This document shows, piece by piece, positions 34,550 to 43,529 of a stretch of DNA of 64,000 nucleotides. Source of the stretch: Flavobacterium enshiense DK69 (GTDB lineage Bacteria > Bacteroidota > Bacteroidia > Flavobacteriales > Flavobacteriaceae); the NCBI RefSeq assembly GCF_000498495.1, contig NZ_AVCS01000013.1, forward strand, positions 124,001-188,000, written 5' to 3'. The position numbers were made by a program, and so were the translations under genes. Each line of letters starts with the position of its first letter. Within the stretch, counting starts at the first letter, position 1. The notes under the pieces were generated by a model that was given only the letters and a program-made list of their open reading frames with translations, was not told the DNA's origin and did no database searches.

Positions 34550-35755
34550 ATGGAATCTAATCAATTACTTTCAGTAGCAGAAGAATTTGGGTGTCCACTA
34601 TATGTGTATGATGCCGCGAAAATTCAATCACAGTACAACCGTTTAACCAATGCTTTTTCCAAGGTGGAAAGACTACGCATTAATTATGCATGTAAGGCAT
34701 TGTCAAACCTATCTGTTCTAAAGCTACTGAAGAAGATCGGTTCCGGACTTGATACTGTTTCCATCCAGGAAGTAAAACTGGGATTACATGCCGGTTTTTC
34801 TCCGGAAATGATAATCTATACACCAAATGGCGTTTCTTTGGATGAAATTGAAGAAGCAGCTTCTTTAGGGGTACAAATCAACATTGATAACCTTTCTATC
34901 TTAGAACAGTTCGGTGCAAAACATCCTAACGTACCAGTTTGCATCCGTATCAATCCGCACGTAATGGCGGGCGGAAACTCGAATATTTCTGTAGGTCACA
35001 TCGACAGTAAATTCGGTATTTCTATCCACCAGTTACCGCATATTTTGAGAATTGTAGAGAACACAAAAATGCATATCAACGGAATCCACATGCATACTGG
35101 TTCCGATATTTTAGACATCGAAGTGTTCTTGTATGCAGCCGAAATTTTATTTGAAACCGCTAAGAATTTCAAACAATTGGATTTTCTTGATTTCGGAAGC
35201 GGATTCAAAGTCCCTTACAAAAAAGGCGATATCGAAACCAACGTGGAGGAAATGGGTAAAAAATTAACCAAACGCTTTTTGGCTTTCGAAAAAGAATACG
35301 GACGCGAATTGACTTTAGCTTTTGAGCCTGGTAAATTCCTTGTGAGTGAAGCGGGTTATTTCCTGGCTAAAGTAAATGTGGTAAAACAAACTACTTCTAC
35401 TGTTTTCGCCGGAGTTGATAGTGGATTTAACCACTTAATCCGTCCAATGTTATACGGATCAGAGCATCATATAGATAACATTTCACATCCAAAAGGAAAA
35501 GAGCGTTTCTACTCTGTAGTGGGTTATATCTGTGAAACAGACACTTTTGCAACCAACAGAAAAATCACTGAAATTAAAGAAGGTGATATTTTAAGTTTCC
35601 GAAATGCAGGGGCTTATTGTTTCTCCATGTCGTCCAACTACAATTCTCGTTTCAAACCTGCAGAAGTACTTTGGAATGATGGCAAAGCACATTTAATCCG
35701 TCAGCGCGAAACGTTTGATGATATTTTAAGAAATCAGATTGAGGTTGAAATCTAA
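34550..35755 (+). CDS. lysA: Diaminopimelate decarboxylase
   Basis: 401 residues. PLP enzyme that decarboxylates meso-diaminopimelate to L-lysine, last step of lysine synthesis. Fold type III motifs: PLYVYDAAKI at the N-terminus, INYACKALSN with the PLP lysine (about residue 46), HTGSDILD, LDFGSGFKVPYK (phosphate-binding glycine loop), FEPGKFLVSEAGYFL, VDSGFNHLIRPMLYG, and GYICETDTFATNR containing the CESxD-like motif. Monocistronic, followed by a strong terminator. Confidence 0.96.
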   Translation: MESNQLLSVAEEFGCPLYVYDAAKIQSQYNRLTNAFSKVERLRINYACKALSNLSVLKLLKKIGSGLDTVSIQEVKLGLHAGFSPEMIIYTPNGVSLDEIEEAASLGVQINIDNLSILEQFGAKHPNVPVCIRINPHVMAGGNSNISVGHIDSKFGISIHQLPHILRIVENTKMHINGIHMHTGSDILDIEVFLYAAEILFETAKNFKQLDFLDFGSGFKVPYKKGDIETNVEEMGKKLTKRFLAFEKEYGRELTLAFEPGKFLVSEAGYFLAKVNVVKQTTSTVFAGVDSGFNHLIRPMLYGSEHHIDNISHPKGKERFYSVVGYICETDTFATNRKITEIKEGDILSFRNAGAYCFSMSSNYNSRFKPAEVLWNDGKAHLIRQRETFDDILRNQIEVEI

Positions 35756-35789
35756 TTGAAACCAAAATTCATTCTGTTATAACTATGAA

Positions 35790-35826
35790 AAAGGGCTGTT
35801 TTAAATTGAAACAGCCCTTTTTTTTA
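35790..35826. terminator. Bidirectional terminator between lysA and pafA
   Basis: Arms AAGGGCTGTTT and AAACAGCCCTT around a short AAATTG-type loop, with an eight-base T-run on the plus strand and an A-run on the other side. It ends two bases inside the pafA stop region, serving both converging genes. Confidence 0.88.
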
Positions 35827-37437
35827 TCTTCCTTCCAACACTTCCGTAAGTACTTCCGCTTCCGTTCCGTTCGGGAAGGTAATTTTCAGTTTTTGAGCAA
35901 CTGTTGGCGCAATCTGCGTTATCGCTTTTTTATCGTGTGACTCCCCTTTTTCAATTCCCCAACCATAGAAAATTGCCGGCACATGAGTATCATAAGTATA
36001 CGGACTGCCATGTGTTGTTCCGGTAGCGGCATACTCGAGATAAGCCGGTTTAAACAACAGTACCAATTCCCCGTTTTGTACAGGATCATAACCTTTTGCA
36101 ACAGCATTTAAATAATAATCATTTCCTGAAGAAGCTAGAATTTCTTCTTCCGTAAATACTTTCTTGATGTATTTCTGAGCACACAAATACTCTTTAAACA
36201 CCTGTTTCACTTTAGACAATTCCAATCCTTTTGACTTAATTAGCTCCTTATTAAAGAAAACGTTATAATTCGAATAATCCAAAAGCAGATTGACTCCAAA
36301 TGTCTTCGTTGAAAATTCCCCTAATTCAGTTTCGATATTCTTCCACGGAATATTATCCACATCGTACTTATTATCTTTCAGATATTTGACATTTTCCGCT
36401 CCGGCATGATCTGCGGTTAAGAAAAGTAAATAATTGCCTTTCCCTACATTTTTATCGAGATAAGCCAGGAATTGGGCAATGGTTTCATCTAAACGCAAAT
36501 AGGTATCCTGTAATTCTATGGAACGAGGCCCAAGTGTATGCCCTATATAATCCGTTGATGAAAAACTGACCGTCAGGAAATCAGTGATATTGTCTTTCCC
36601 CAAACCTTCTCCTGCAATAGCTCTTTCGGCAAATTCTTCCAATAAATCATTACCGAAAGGCGTTGATCGTAATATCCCAGCATCATTATTAGCATACATC
36701 TCTTTTAAACTATAAGGAAAAAAAGGTGTTTTTTTAAATAACAAACCTTCATACGGGTTGTTATCGGTTAAGCTCTCATTGTATGATGCTATCGGTTTCA
36801 ATAAATCCCACCCTTTATCAATGTATTTCTGAAAGTTTTTCTCATTGTTGAATTGCGTAACCCATTCCGGTAAGTTTTCGCCGTAAAAGGTACTCGAAAT
36901 AAAAGCTCCGGCTTGACTGTACCAGAAAGCTCCATTGGCAAAATGACCTGCCGGCAAAATCGCTCCGCGGTCTTTCAGACTCATTCCGATTACTTTCCCT
37001 TTAAAGTTTGTAGCCAATCGCAATTCATCAGTAATAGTCGTCGCCTGAAGGTTTTTAGGAGACATCTTTCCTTCGCTTTCCACTCCGTTGCCGACCGTTT
37101 TTACGGAAGCATCATCGGTACAGTACACTATTTTGCCTGCCGCCTTATTGAACCATTCGTTTCCGACAATCCCGTGAGTAGTGGGTGTTGTCCCGGTATA
37201 AACTGATGCATGGCCCGGCGCGGTATACGTTGGCATGTAATTATAATGCATGTTGTGAAACGTATAACCGTTATTAATCAATCGCTTAAAACCGTTAGCC
37301 GAAAAATCATCTGAAAAACGATATAAATATTCCATTTTCATCTGATCGACCACGATTCCGACAACCAATTTCGGTTTTTGCTGTGCTGATACTACTGAAA
37401 TCAACCCCAAGGCTGCAAGCTGAAGCAATCTTCTCAT
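35824..37437 (-). CDS. pafA: PafA-type alkaline phosphatase
   Basis: 537 residues. Signal peptide 1-19 (ISVVSAQ). Alkaline phosphatase superfamily with PafA marks: VVDQMKMEYLYRF (metal-binding Asp at the start of the fold), the nucleophile Thr72 in TYTAPGHAS, GTTPTTHGIVGN, SFSSTDYIGHTLGP (metal ligands Asp and His), FLTADHAGAENV (Asp-His pair), and GTTHGSPYTYDTHVPAIFYG (last His). Flavobacterial PafA is a periplasmic monoesterase and diesterase that mobilises organic phosphate, often expressed regardless of phosphate level. It is preceded by a terminator, only 17 bases before its start, so its promoter must be nearby or readthrough occurs. Confidence 0.95.
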   Translation of the reverse strand: MRRLLQLAALGLISVVSAQQKPKLVVGIVVDQMKMEYLYRFSDDFSANGFKRLINNGYTFHNMHYNYMPTYTAPGHASVYTGTTPTTHGIVGNEWFNKAAGKIVYCTDDASVKTVGNGVESEGKMSPKNLQATTITDELRLATNFKGKVIGMSLKDRGAILPAGHFANGAFWYSQAGAFISSTFYGENLPEWVTQFNNEKNFQKYIDKGWDLLKPIASYNESLTDNNPYEGLLFKKTPFFPYSLKEMYANNDAGILRSTPFGNDLLEEFAERAIAGEGLGKDNITDFLTVSFSSTDYIGHTLGPRSIELQDTYLRLDETIAQFLAYLDKNVGKGNYLLFLTADHAGAENVKYLKDNKYDVDNIPWKNIETELGEFSTKTFGVNLLLDYSNYNVFFNKELIKSKGLELSKVKQVFKEYLCAQKYIKKVFTEEEILASSGNDYYLNAVAKGYDPVQNGELVLLFKPAYLEYAATGTTHGSPYTYDTHVPAIFYGWGIEKGESHDKKAITQIAPTVAQKLKITFPNGTEAEVLTEVLEGR

Positions 37438-37453
37438 ATTTCTTTTTTTGGCA

Positions 37454-37476
37454 TAAAAAATCCCGAAAACCGGGAC
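37454..37476 (-). terminator. Terminator after the five-gene mnmA operon
   Basis: Arms TCCCG (37461-37465) and CGGGA (37471-37475), followed on the minus strand by six T residues. Located between the small exported protein and pafA. Confidence 0.65.
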
Positions 37477-37486
37477 TTTATTTATT

Positions 37487-37894
37487 TTATTTAACGTATT
37501 TCATGTTGTATATCAGAACCCTGCTGTCTTCGTAGATATATAGTTGTTTTACATCGCTTCCTTTTATCGTACGGATGACTAATACACATTTCTCACCGTC
37601 AACATTCACACACTGAAAAGTATCTACACTTCCTTCTTCATTGGTTTTCGGATCATCATACCCTAAGATGGTATATAACTGAACTACTTCAGAATACACA
37701 ACGATCCGATCCTTATTTGTGTCCAAAGTAACAACTATTTTAGCCTCTTTGAAATCAGAATACTCACTCCATTTCCCTTTGGAATTCTTTACACTCATAC
37801 TCACACCTGATGTTTCGAAACGGTAAGTTTGCGCCGAAGCACTTAGTCCGATAAACAAAAGGAATACTAAACTGATATTTTTTAAAAACTTCAT
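37487..37894 (-). CDS. Small exported protein of unknown function
   Basis: 135 residues. Signal peptide 1-21 (IGLSASAQ), then strand-rich sequence: YRFETSGVSMSVKNSKGKWS, AKIVVTLDTNKDRIVVYSE, VQLYTILGYDDPKTNEEGS, DGEKCVLVIRTIKGSDVKQL and YEDSRVLIYNMKYVK. The pattern (a response to a value with possible Ca-like DTNKDR turn and two cysteines FQC/EKC) is typical of a common but unnamed Flavobacterium family. Last gene of the operon headed by the MORN protein; 18 bases after the nitronate monooxygenase stop. Confidence 0.75.
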   Translation of the reverse strand: MKFLKNISLVFLLFIGLSASAQTYRFETSGVSMSVKNSKGKWSEYSDFKEAKIVVTLDTNKDRIVVYSEVVQLYTILGYDDPKTNEEGSVDTFQCVNVDGEKCVLVIRTIKGSDVKQLYIYEDSRVLIYNMKYVK

Positions 37895-37912
37895 ATATTT
37901 TTCTTTCAGATT

Positions 37913-38854
37913 TTACAATAATGATGCTACTTGGCTTCTAGCGATTTCAAATTCAGACATCATATCGTCAACAATTTGTTTTACTGGTTTGATATCATGA
38001 ATTAAACCGGATATCTGCCCGATTTCCAGTTCGCCTTCTTCCAAATCACCTTCAAACATACCGCGTTTTGCTCTGGCTCGGCCCAGCAATGCTTTTAACT
38101 CATCTGTTGTTGGACATTTTGCATATAATTCCTGAACGTCATGATAGAACTTATTTTTAACCAGACGAACCGGAGCCAATTCCTTCAATGTCAAATGAGT
38201 TCCCCCTTCTTCAACATCAATAATGGTCTGTTTGAAATTATCGTGCGAAGAGCTTTCAAAAGAAGCAGCAAAACGACTTCCCACCTGAACACCGTCTGCA
38301 CCTAATACCATGGCCGCCAGCATACCCCTTCCGGTAGCAATTCCTCCGGCGGCAATTAACGGAATCGTGATATTTTCTTTAACCATCGGTATCAAAGTAA
38401 GCGTTGTGGTCTCTTCCCTTCCATTGTGGCCTCCAGCTTCAAAACCTTCCGCAACAACGGCATCAACCCCTGCTTCCTGAGCTTTCATAGCAAATTTTGA
38501 GCTACTGACTACATGAACAACTGTAATTCCTCTTTCCTTTAAAAAGGACGTCCAGGTTTTTGGATTTCCAGCAGAAGTAAATACTATTTTCACACCTTCT
38601 TCCACGATTATATTCATGATTAGTTCAATATCCGGATACAACATTGGAACATTTACACCAAAAGGCTTATCAGTTGCTTTCTGGCATTTCTGAATGTGTT
38701 CACGAAGCACTTCCGGATACATTGATCCTGCTCCTAACAATCCTAATCCACCGACATTACTTACCGCGCTGGCTAATTTATAACCACTGTTCCAAATCAT
38801 TCCACCCTGAACGATTGGGTATTTAATATTAAAAAGTTCTGTTATTCTGTTCAT
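37913..38854 (-). CDS. Nitronate monooxygenase-family flavoprotein
   Basis: 313 residues, TIM-barrel FMN enzyme. Family features: IKYPIVQGGMIWNSGYKLA at the start, GGLGLLGAGSM, KPFGVNVPMLYP, VFTSAGNPKTW, DAVVAEGFEAGGHNGREE (catalytic-region His and glycine loop), IAAGGIATGRGMLAAM and GADGVQVGSRFAAS (phosphate-binding). Similar enzymes oxidise propionate-3-nitronate or act as enoyl reductases such as FabK, so the exact reaction is uncertain. It sits between the S8 peptidase and a small exported protein in one operon with 12-18-base gaps. Confidence 0.88.
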   Translation of the reverse strand: MNRITELFNIKYPIVQGGMIWNSGYKLASAVSNVGGLGLLGAGSMYPEVLREHIQKCQKATDKPFGVNVPMLYPDIELIMNIIVEEGVKIVFTSAGNPKTWTSFLKERGITVVHVVSSSKFAMKAQEAGVDAVVAEGFEAGGHNGREETTTLTLIPMVKENITIPLIAAGGIATGRGMLAAMVLGADGVQVGSRFAASFESSSHDNFKQTIIDVEEGGTHLTLKELAPVRLVKNKFYHDVQELYAKCPTTDELKALLGRARAKRGMFEGDLEEGELEIGQISGLIHDIKPVKQIVDDMMSEFEIARSQVASLL

Positions 38855-38866
38855 TGTATTAGAGCA

Positions 38867-40483
38867 TTACTTCTTTATCAGTTTACCGGTTTCCGATTTG
38901 TGATCAAGAGTAATTTTATAAGTATATATTCCTGCGTTTAAATTATCTATATCGATTGACTGATTGTCTTTTATTTTCTTCTTTAACACCGTTTGCCCGA
39001 GAATATTGTACAATGAAATCTCGCAATCGCTTACTAAATGAGTAAAACTTACGATTATTTGATTTTTTGCCGGGTTCGGATAAAGAATAAACTCCTTCTC
39101 ATAAAATTGCGAATCCGATAATGCATTATTAAAAGCCAGCTTAAAATCGGGAATCCCATAACCATAATTATTATTCGGATTTGTGTAACGATCTGCAGAC
39201 GCTTTTACCAGCCGAATGATTTCTGCATTGCTTTTACTTGGAAAAGCACTCCAAAATGAAGTCACAGCACCCGCCAAAATAGGCCCGGCAAATGATGTTC
39301 CGGCAGCCGAGGCAATAGTCCCATTTTCTGTTGCTACTGTCACATTAATCCCCATAGCCATCAGATCAGGTTTAATTCTACCGTCAAACGTTGGGCCGAT
39401 AGAACTGAAACCTGTTTTAACTTCCTCACTGTTAACGGCGCCGACAGCTAAATTTGTAGCGGCATCTGCCGGAACACCAATATGAGGGTTTGCTGAGTTT
39501 CCTGAGTTTCCCGCCGAAGTAACACAAATCATTCCTTTACTGAAAGCGATGTCGGCAGCTCTCGAAGCAAATGACTTCTGCCCATTCAAATCATTATACG
39601 TATAACTGTAAGCTGGATTGTCATATTCAAAATATCCCAAAGAGGTGTTCACTATATCAACTCCAAGGCTATCCGCCATTTCCAACGCTTCAACCCAATA
39701 ACTTTCTTCTACGGGATTTTCAGAGTCAATATCCTCTGTTATGAATAAATAATATTTTGCATCCGGGGAAGTTCCTACCAATTGATTATCCACAAAACCA
39801 CCCATATTTGACAACACTTGGGTGCCGTGATGAAAACCCGTATATGGATTATTAGCCCTGTGTACAAAATCGTATCCTCCTAAAATCAAGTTATTATCCC
39901 TTAAACGACGAAAAGGCGCTTCGGTATTTACGCCAGGAAAACCTGCATCCATAATGGCAACAATTTTCCCTTCACCTGTATAATTCTGTTGGTGCAACCA
40001 ATCAGCTTTAAGCATTTGAACCTGTGTTGCAGATGATCCGTAATTATAATTCACCTGAGTATCCATAAACTTGTTAACCTTCTGCGTATTCCGATTTGCA
40101 ACCGGGGCTATTCTTCCTCCCGGATTCAGTGAGTGATTGGCATACCTGATACTGCTGACAAAACCCAAAGAAGATAAAGCCGCTATATTTGATTGCGTTC
40201 CTCTTACATGCACAGCATTCAGCCATTTTGACTTTGCTTTTACTGTGATTCCTGTAGCCGCATCAACCTGATTGACGTAAGGCTGATGAATTGGCACATC
40301 CTGAACGTTCAAGGAAATACCCTGAGTAATTCGGCGGTTTATTGCCCTTTGGGAAAGCATATTGAGCGGATTGTCAATATAGGACTGAGCGCTGGGTTTA
40401 TCACTGAAATAAATCCAGGCATCTTCCTGAGAAAATGACTTTAACGATAACAACAGGACAATAAACAGCAGTTTTTTTTTCAT
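38867..40483 (-). CDS. S8 subtilisin-like serine peptidase with T9SS type A sorting domain
   Basis: 538 residues. Signal peptide 1-19, an N-terminal inhibitor-like prodomain, then the subtilase domain from about residue 150. Catalytic triad visible: Asp179 in AIMDAGF, His219 in FHHGTQ, Ser397 in AGTSFAGP; oxyanion Asn in TSAGNSGN. The last ~75 residues (LYPNPAKNQIIVSF ... LYNILGQTVL ... AGIYTYKI) are a type A T9SS sorting domain, so the enzyme is exported to the surface or medium. It lies between mnmA and the nitronate monooxygenase gene, with gaps of 26 and 12 bases, an unexpected mix of secreted protease and tRNA-modification genes. Confidence 0.95.
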   Translation of the reverse strand: MKKKLLFIVLLLSLKSFSQEDAWIYFSDKPSAQSYIDNPLNMLSQRAINRRITQGISLNVQDVPIHQPYVNQVDAATGITVKAKSKWLNAVHVRGTQSNIAALSSLGFVSSIRYANHSLNPGGRIAPVANRNTQKVNKFMDTQVNYNYGSSATQVQMLKADWLHQQNYTGEGKIVAIMDAGFPGVNTEAPFRRLRDNNLILGGYDFVHRANNPYTGFHHGTQVLSNMGGFVDNQLVGTSPDAKYYLFITEDIDSENPVEESYWVEALEMADSLGVDIVNTSLGYFEYDNPAYSYTYNDLNGQKSFASRAADIAFSKGMICVTSAGNSGNSANPHIGVPADAATNLAVGAVNSEEVKTGFSSIGPTFDGRIKPDLMAMGINVTVATENGTIASAAGTSFAGPILAGAVTSFWSAFPSKSNAEIIRLVKASADRYTNPNNNYGYGIPDFKLAFNNALSDSQFYEKEFILYPNPAKNQIIVSFTHLVSDCEISLYNILGQTVLKKKIKDNQSIDIDNLNAGIYTYKITLDHKSETGKLIKK

Positions 40484-40509
40484 CGTTTGCTTCTTTGGGA
40501 AATGCTAAT

Positions 40510-41697
40510 TTATGAAATTACTCCCGAACCAACTAATTCATCCTCAATATGCCACGAAACAAATTGACCTTCCGTTATGGCCGACTGAGGTTCTTCGAAA
40601 ACCACATACATACCCGTTTCAAATTTGAATAATTTTGCTTTCTGCAACGGCTGACGGTAACGAATTCTGGCCATGATGTCCATAGATTCGCCATTCTTTA
40701 ATGCTAAATCTTCGCGAATCCAGTGAATTTCAGGATTCTTAACTAATAATGCTTTTTTGAATAAGCCCGGATGATTGGAGCTTTGACCTGTGTAAATCGC
40801 ATTCGTTTTAACATCTGTAGCAACAATAAACAACGGTTCTTTAGTTCCACCAACATTCAGTCCTTTTCGTTGTCCTATGGTAAAATAATGAGCTCCCTGA
40901 TGTTTCCCGACTACCTTTCCATATTCTGGCTTGTATTCTATATTTTTAGATTCGTATGCTAATTCTTCTTCCAGTGAATTGAATTCCGGTTTCTCAACGA
41001 AATAAATCGGGCTGTCTGCACCAACTTCATAAATCAATCCTTCTTTTGGCTGCAATTGCTGCTGCAAAAACTCAGGCAAACGCACTTTTCCGATGAAACA
41101 CAATCCCTGAGAGTCTTTCTTTTCAGCAGTTACCAAATCCATTTTCGCGGCAATTTCACGAACTTGTGGTTTAGTCAATTCGCCTATTGGAAATAAAGCT
41201 TTTGATAATTGCTCCTGTGATAATTGGCAAAGAAAGTACGACTGATCTTTATTACCATCAATACCTTCCAGAAGCTGATAAATTTCTTTTCCATCAGCCT
41301 CGATTGTGCCTTTACGGCAATAATGCCCGGTTGCCACATAATCGGCTCCCAAACTCAGGGCAATTTTCATGAAAACATCAAATTTGATTTCGCGGTTACA
41401 CAACACATCGGGATTTGGAGTTCTCCCGTTTTCGTATTCGCTGAACATGTAATCAACGATTTTTTCTTTGTATTGCTCGCTTAAATCAACCGTCTGAAAC
41501 GGAATTCCCAATTTTTCTGCCACCAACAATGCGTCATTGCTATCTTCCAGCCAAGGACATTCATTTGAAATGGTCACTGAATCATCATGCCAGTTCTTCA
41601 TGAAAAGGCCGATAACCTCATATCCTTGTTCTTTTAAAAGATAAGCAGCGACACTCGAATCTACACCACCGGAAAGCCCTACTACAACACGTTTCAT
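40510..41697 (-). CDS. mnmA: tRNA-specific 2-thiouridylase MnmA
   Basis: 395 residues. It adds sulfur to U34 of tRNA-Lys, Glu and Gln using a persulfide carried from an IscS/Tus relay. Seen: P-loop [15 protein letters not shown]; first cysteine in [12 protein letters not shown]; second in [11 protein letters not shown], the pair forming the catalytic disulfide/persulfide; [14 protein letters not shown] in the central domain; C-terminal beta-barrel with ARIRYRQP. Slightly longer than E. coli MnmA (368). Cotranscribed with the MORN protein upstream (17-base gap). Confidence 0.97.
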   Translation of the reverse strand: MKRVVVGLSGGVDSSVAAYLLKEQGYEVIGLFMKNWHDDSVTISNECPWLEDSNDALLVAEKLGIPFQTVDLSEQYKEKIVDYMFSEYENGRTPNPDVLCNREIKFDVFMKIALSLGADYVATGHYCRKGTIEADGKEIYQLLEGIDGNKDQSYFLCQLSQEQLSKALFPIGELTKPQVREIAAKMDLVTAEKKDSQGLCFIGKVRLPEFLQQQLQPKEGLIYEVGADSPIYFVEKPEFNSLEEELAYESKNIEYKPEYGKVVGKHQGAHYFTIGQRKGLNVGGTKEPLFIVATDVKTNAIYTGQSSNHPGLFKKALLVKNPEIHWIREDLALKNGESMDIMARIRYRQPLQKAKLFKFETGMYVVFEEPQSAITEGQFVSWHIEDELVGSGVIS

Positions 41698-41714
41698 TAT
41701 CTTATTCCTTTAAT

Positions 41715-42449
41715 TTATTGTCCTTCGTATTTTTCTACAGGTTTAGTTCGTTTTGCGAATTTTTTACCCTGTAAGTCCATATTAACGGTTTTTAGTTTTC
41801 CATTTTCAAGCACCTTCCACTTGCCAACTTTCTTTCCGTTTTTAAACATGCCCTGACCGCTTATTTGTGTTTCGGAAAGTCTGAAAGTAGCCATACCTTC
41901 ATACTGATCGTTTTTAAAATTCGAGTCTTCAAGCACTACTCCATTATCAGCATATTTCTTATACTTTCCTTCTTTCTTGCCGTTCACATAAGTTGCTTCC
42001 TCGGCAATTTTTCCGTTAGGAAAATACACTTTGCGAACTCCGTTCATTTTACCGTCAACATAGTTTTCAAGTGTCATGATCTCTTTGGAGTCCAAATGAT
42101 AGTATTTCCATTCCCCAACGTATGTGTCTTTACCAACAACTTTTCCTTCGCTAACCTTAAACCCTTTCTGATTGTAAAAAGTAGTATAGTGTGAACCGTC
42201 ATTAGCAGAAAAATCACGGGTGGCAATTACCACCAATTTTACTGTATTATCAAAGTATTTAAAAACACCAACTTCTTTACCGTGGTCAAAAGTACCTTCA
42301 TAACGTGGATTTTTAGTATCCTCATAAACACCTTTCCATAAGCCGTGGCGTTTTCCGTTCTCGTCCATTTTATTAAAATCCTGACCATAAAAAACTGAAC
42401 ACCATAGTGTCAATAAAAAAACTAAACCTAGATTTTGTTTTATTTTCAT
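41715..42449 (-). CDS. MORN-repeat exported protein (YwqK-like)
   Basis: About 244 residues from the ATG at 42449 (MKIKQNLGLVFLLTLWCSVFYGQ); ATGs at 42452 and 42467 are possible. After the signal peptide come repeated MORN-like units: DENGKRHGLWKGVYED, PRYEGTFDHGKEVGVFKYFD, YVDGKMNGVRKVYFPNGKIA, YVNGKKEGKYKKYADNGVVL, GQGMFKNGKKVGKWKVLE. MORN repeats form beta-hairpin ribbons and can bind lipids or proteins. Databases often call such proteins 'YwqK family antitoxin', but no toxin is present here. First gene of the operon leading into mnmA. Confidence 0.85.
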   Translation of the reverse strand: MKIKQNLGLVFLLTLWCSVFYGQDFNKMDENGKRHGLWKGVYEDTKNPRYEGTFDHGKEVGVFKYFDNTVKLVVIATRDFSANDGSHYTTFYNQKGFKVSEGKVVGKDTYVGEWKYYHLDSKEIMTLENYVDGKMNGVRKVYFPNGKIAEEATYVNGKKEGKYKKYADNGVVLEDSNFKNDQYEGMATFRLSETQISGQGMFKNGKKVGKWKVLENGKLKTVNMDLQGKKFAKRTKPVEKYEGQ

Positions 42450-42648
42450 CATTTGTTTGTTAAACAATTTTAATTAGTATTTTTTAACTTATCTATCCTA
42501 AAAACTCAGATTTGAGAAAAATATTTCAAAAATAATCAAATTAAGTTTTTCAAAAATAATTCGAATCTTATGCATTTATCCTTCTTAGGAGAAAACAATT
42601 CAACTACAATTTACATTCCAAACTTCTTGAATTGCATCAAAAGACTCC

Positions 42649-43449
42649 TTACAAACCCAATTCGAGGGCACGTTTATTAGCTGCCATAACAGCGTTTGCA
42701 ATAATTTCTTCTGTTGATGAAGCATCAAAAACCTCTAAAGCGCGTTCCGTTGTCCCTCCTTTTGAAGCCACCTTAGTAATCCATTCTTCGTTGGAAAAAG
42801 AATTGGCATTTTTCAGATTTATGGATCCAATAAAAGTCTGATTCACTAACAATTCCGCTTCCGATGGTGTGAACCCCAATTGTTCAGCCGCTTTAATCAT
42901 CGATTTCATGAAATAAAATACATAAGCCGGTCCGCTCCCCGAAACAGCTGTAGCCGCATCTATGAGTTTTTCATTATCCACATAGATTGACTTTCCGGTT
43001 GTATTCAAGAGATTCTGAATGATAAACAAATCTTTTCGGTTAATATCAGCCGAGGCCGAAAAAACGGTCATCCCCATTCCGATTTGCGAAACGATATTTG
43101 GCATTGAACGAACCACTTTTGACGAAGCCGTCATCTTTTGAATGGTACCGATTGTTACTCCTGCCATTATCGAAAGGACAATTTGATTATCAGTAAGCTT
43201 TGATTTCAGTTTTTCGGAAACCGACATAAAATCCTGTGGTTTTACCGCCAGAATAACAATATCCGTTTCGGAAAAAGCATCATTTATTTCTGTATTGAAA
43301 TTAGTAGCCGGAATACCGAAAGTTTCATTTTCCCCGGGGCAAGATCTATCTACAACGATGATATCTTCCGCTTTAATAAAGCGGGAATTAATGAAACTGC
43401 CCGCATAGGTCTTCCCCATGTTTCCATAACCGACAATTGCTATTTTCAT
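42649..43449 (-). CDS. proC: Pyrroline-5-carboxylate reductase
   Basis: 266 residues, normal length. It reduces pyrroline-5-carboxylate to L-proline with NAD(P)H. Rossmann start AIVGYGNMGKTYAGSFINS; cofactor and substrate regions VILAVKPQDF and SIMAGVTIGTIQ; VVRSMPNIVSQIGMGMTVFS; the signature AVSGSGPAYVFYFM; and the C-terminal helix motif ASKGGTTERALEVFD. Separated from yidC by the yidC terminator, so probably a separate unit. Confidence 0.95.
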   Translation of the reverse strand: MKIAIVGYGNMGKTYAGSFINSRFIKAEDIIVVDRSCPGENETFGIPATNFNTEINDAFSETDIVILAVKPQDFMSVSEKLKSKLTDNQIVLSIMAGVTIGTIQKMTASSKVVRSMPNIVSQIGMGMTVFSASADINRKDLFIIQNLLNTTGKSIYVDNEKLIDAATAVSGSGPAYVFYFMKSMIKAAEQLGFTPSEAELLVNQTFIGSINLKNANSFSNEEWITKVASKGGTTERALEVFDASSTEEIIANAVMAANKRALELGL

Positions 43450-43463
43450 TATTTAATAATTAA

Positions 43464-43510
43464 AAAAGCCCTGATTTTATGAGTACAAACTTTCTAAAAA
43501 CAGGGCTTTT
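43464..43510 (-). terminator. Terminator of yidC
   Basis: Arms AAAAGCCCTG (43464-43473) and CAGGGCTTTT (43501-43510) with a long loop. Downstream of the yidC stop on the minus strand and followed there by an A/T-rich tail. Confidence 0.75.
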
Positions 43511-43529
43511 GGATTATAACTAAATTAAA

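Noticed and set aside
41715..42467. Antitoxin label for the MORN protein
   Set aside because: No toxin gene nearby and the protein has a signal peptide, so the antitoxin name is not supported.
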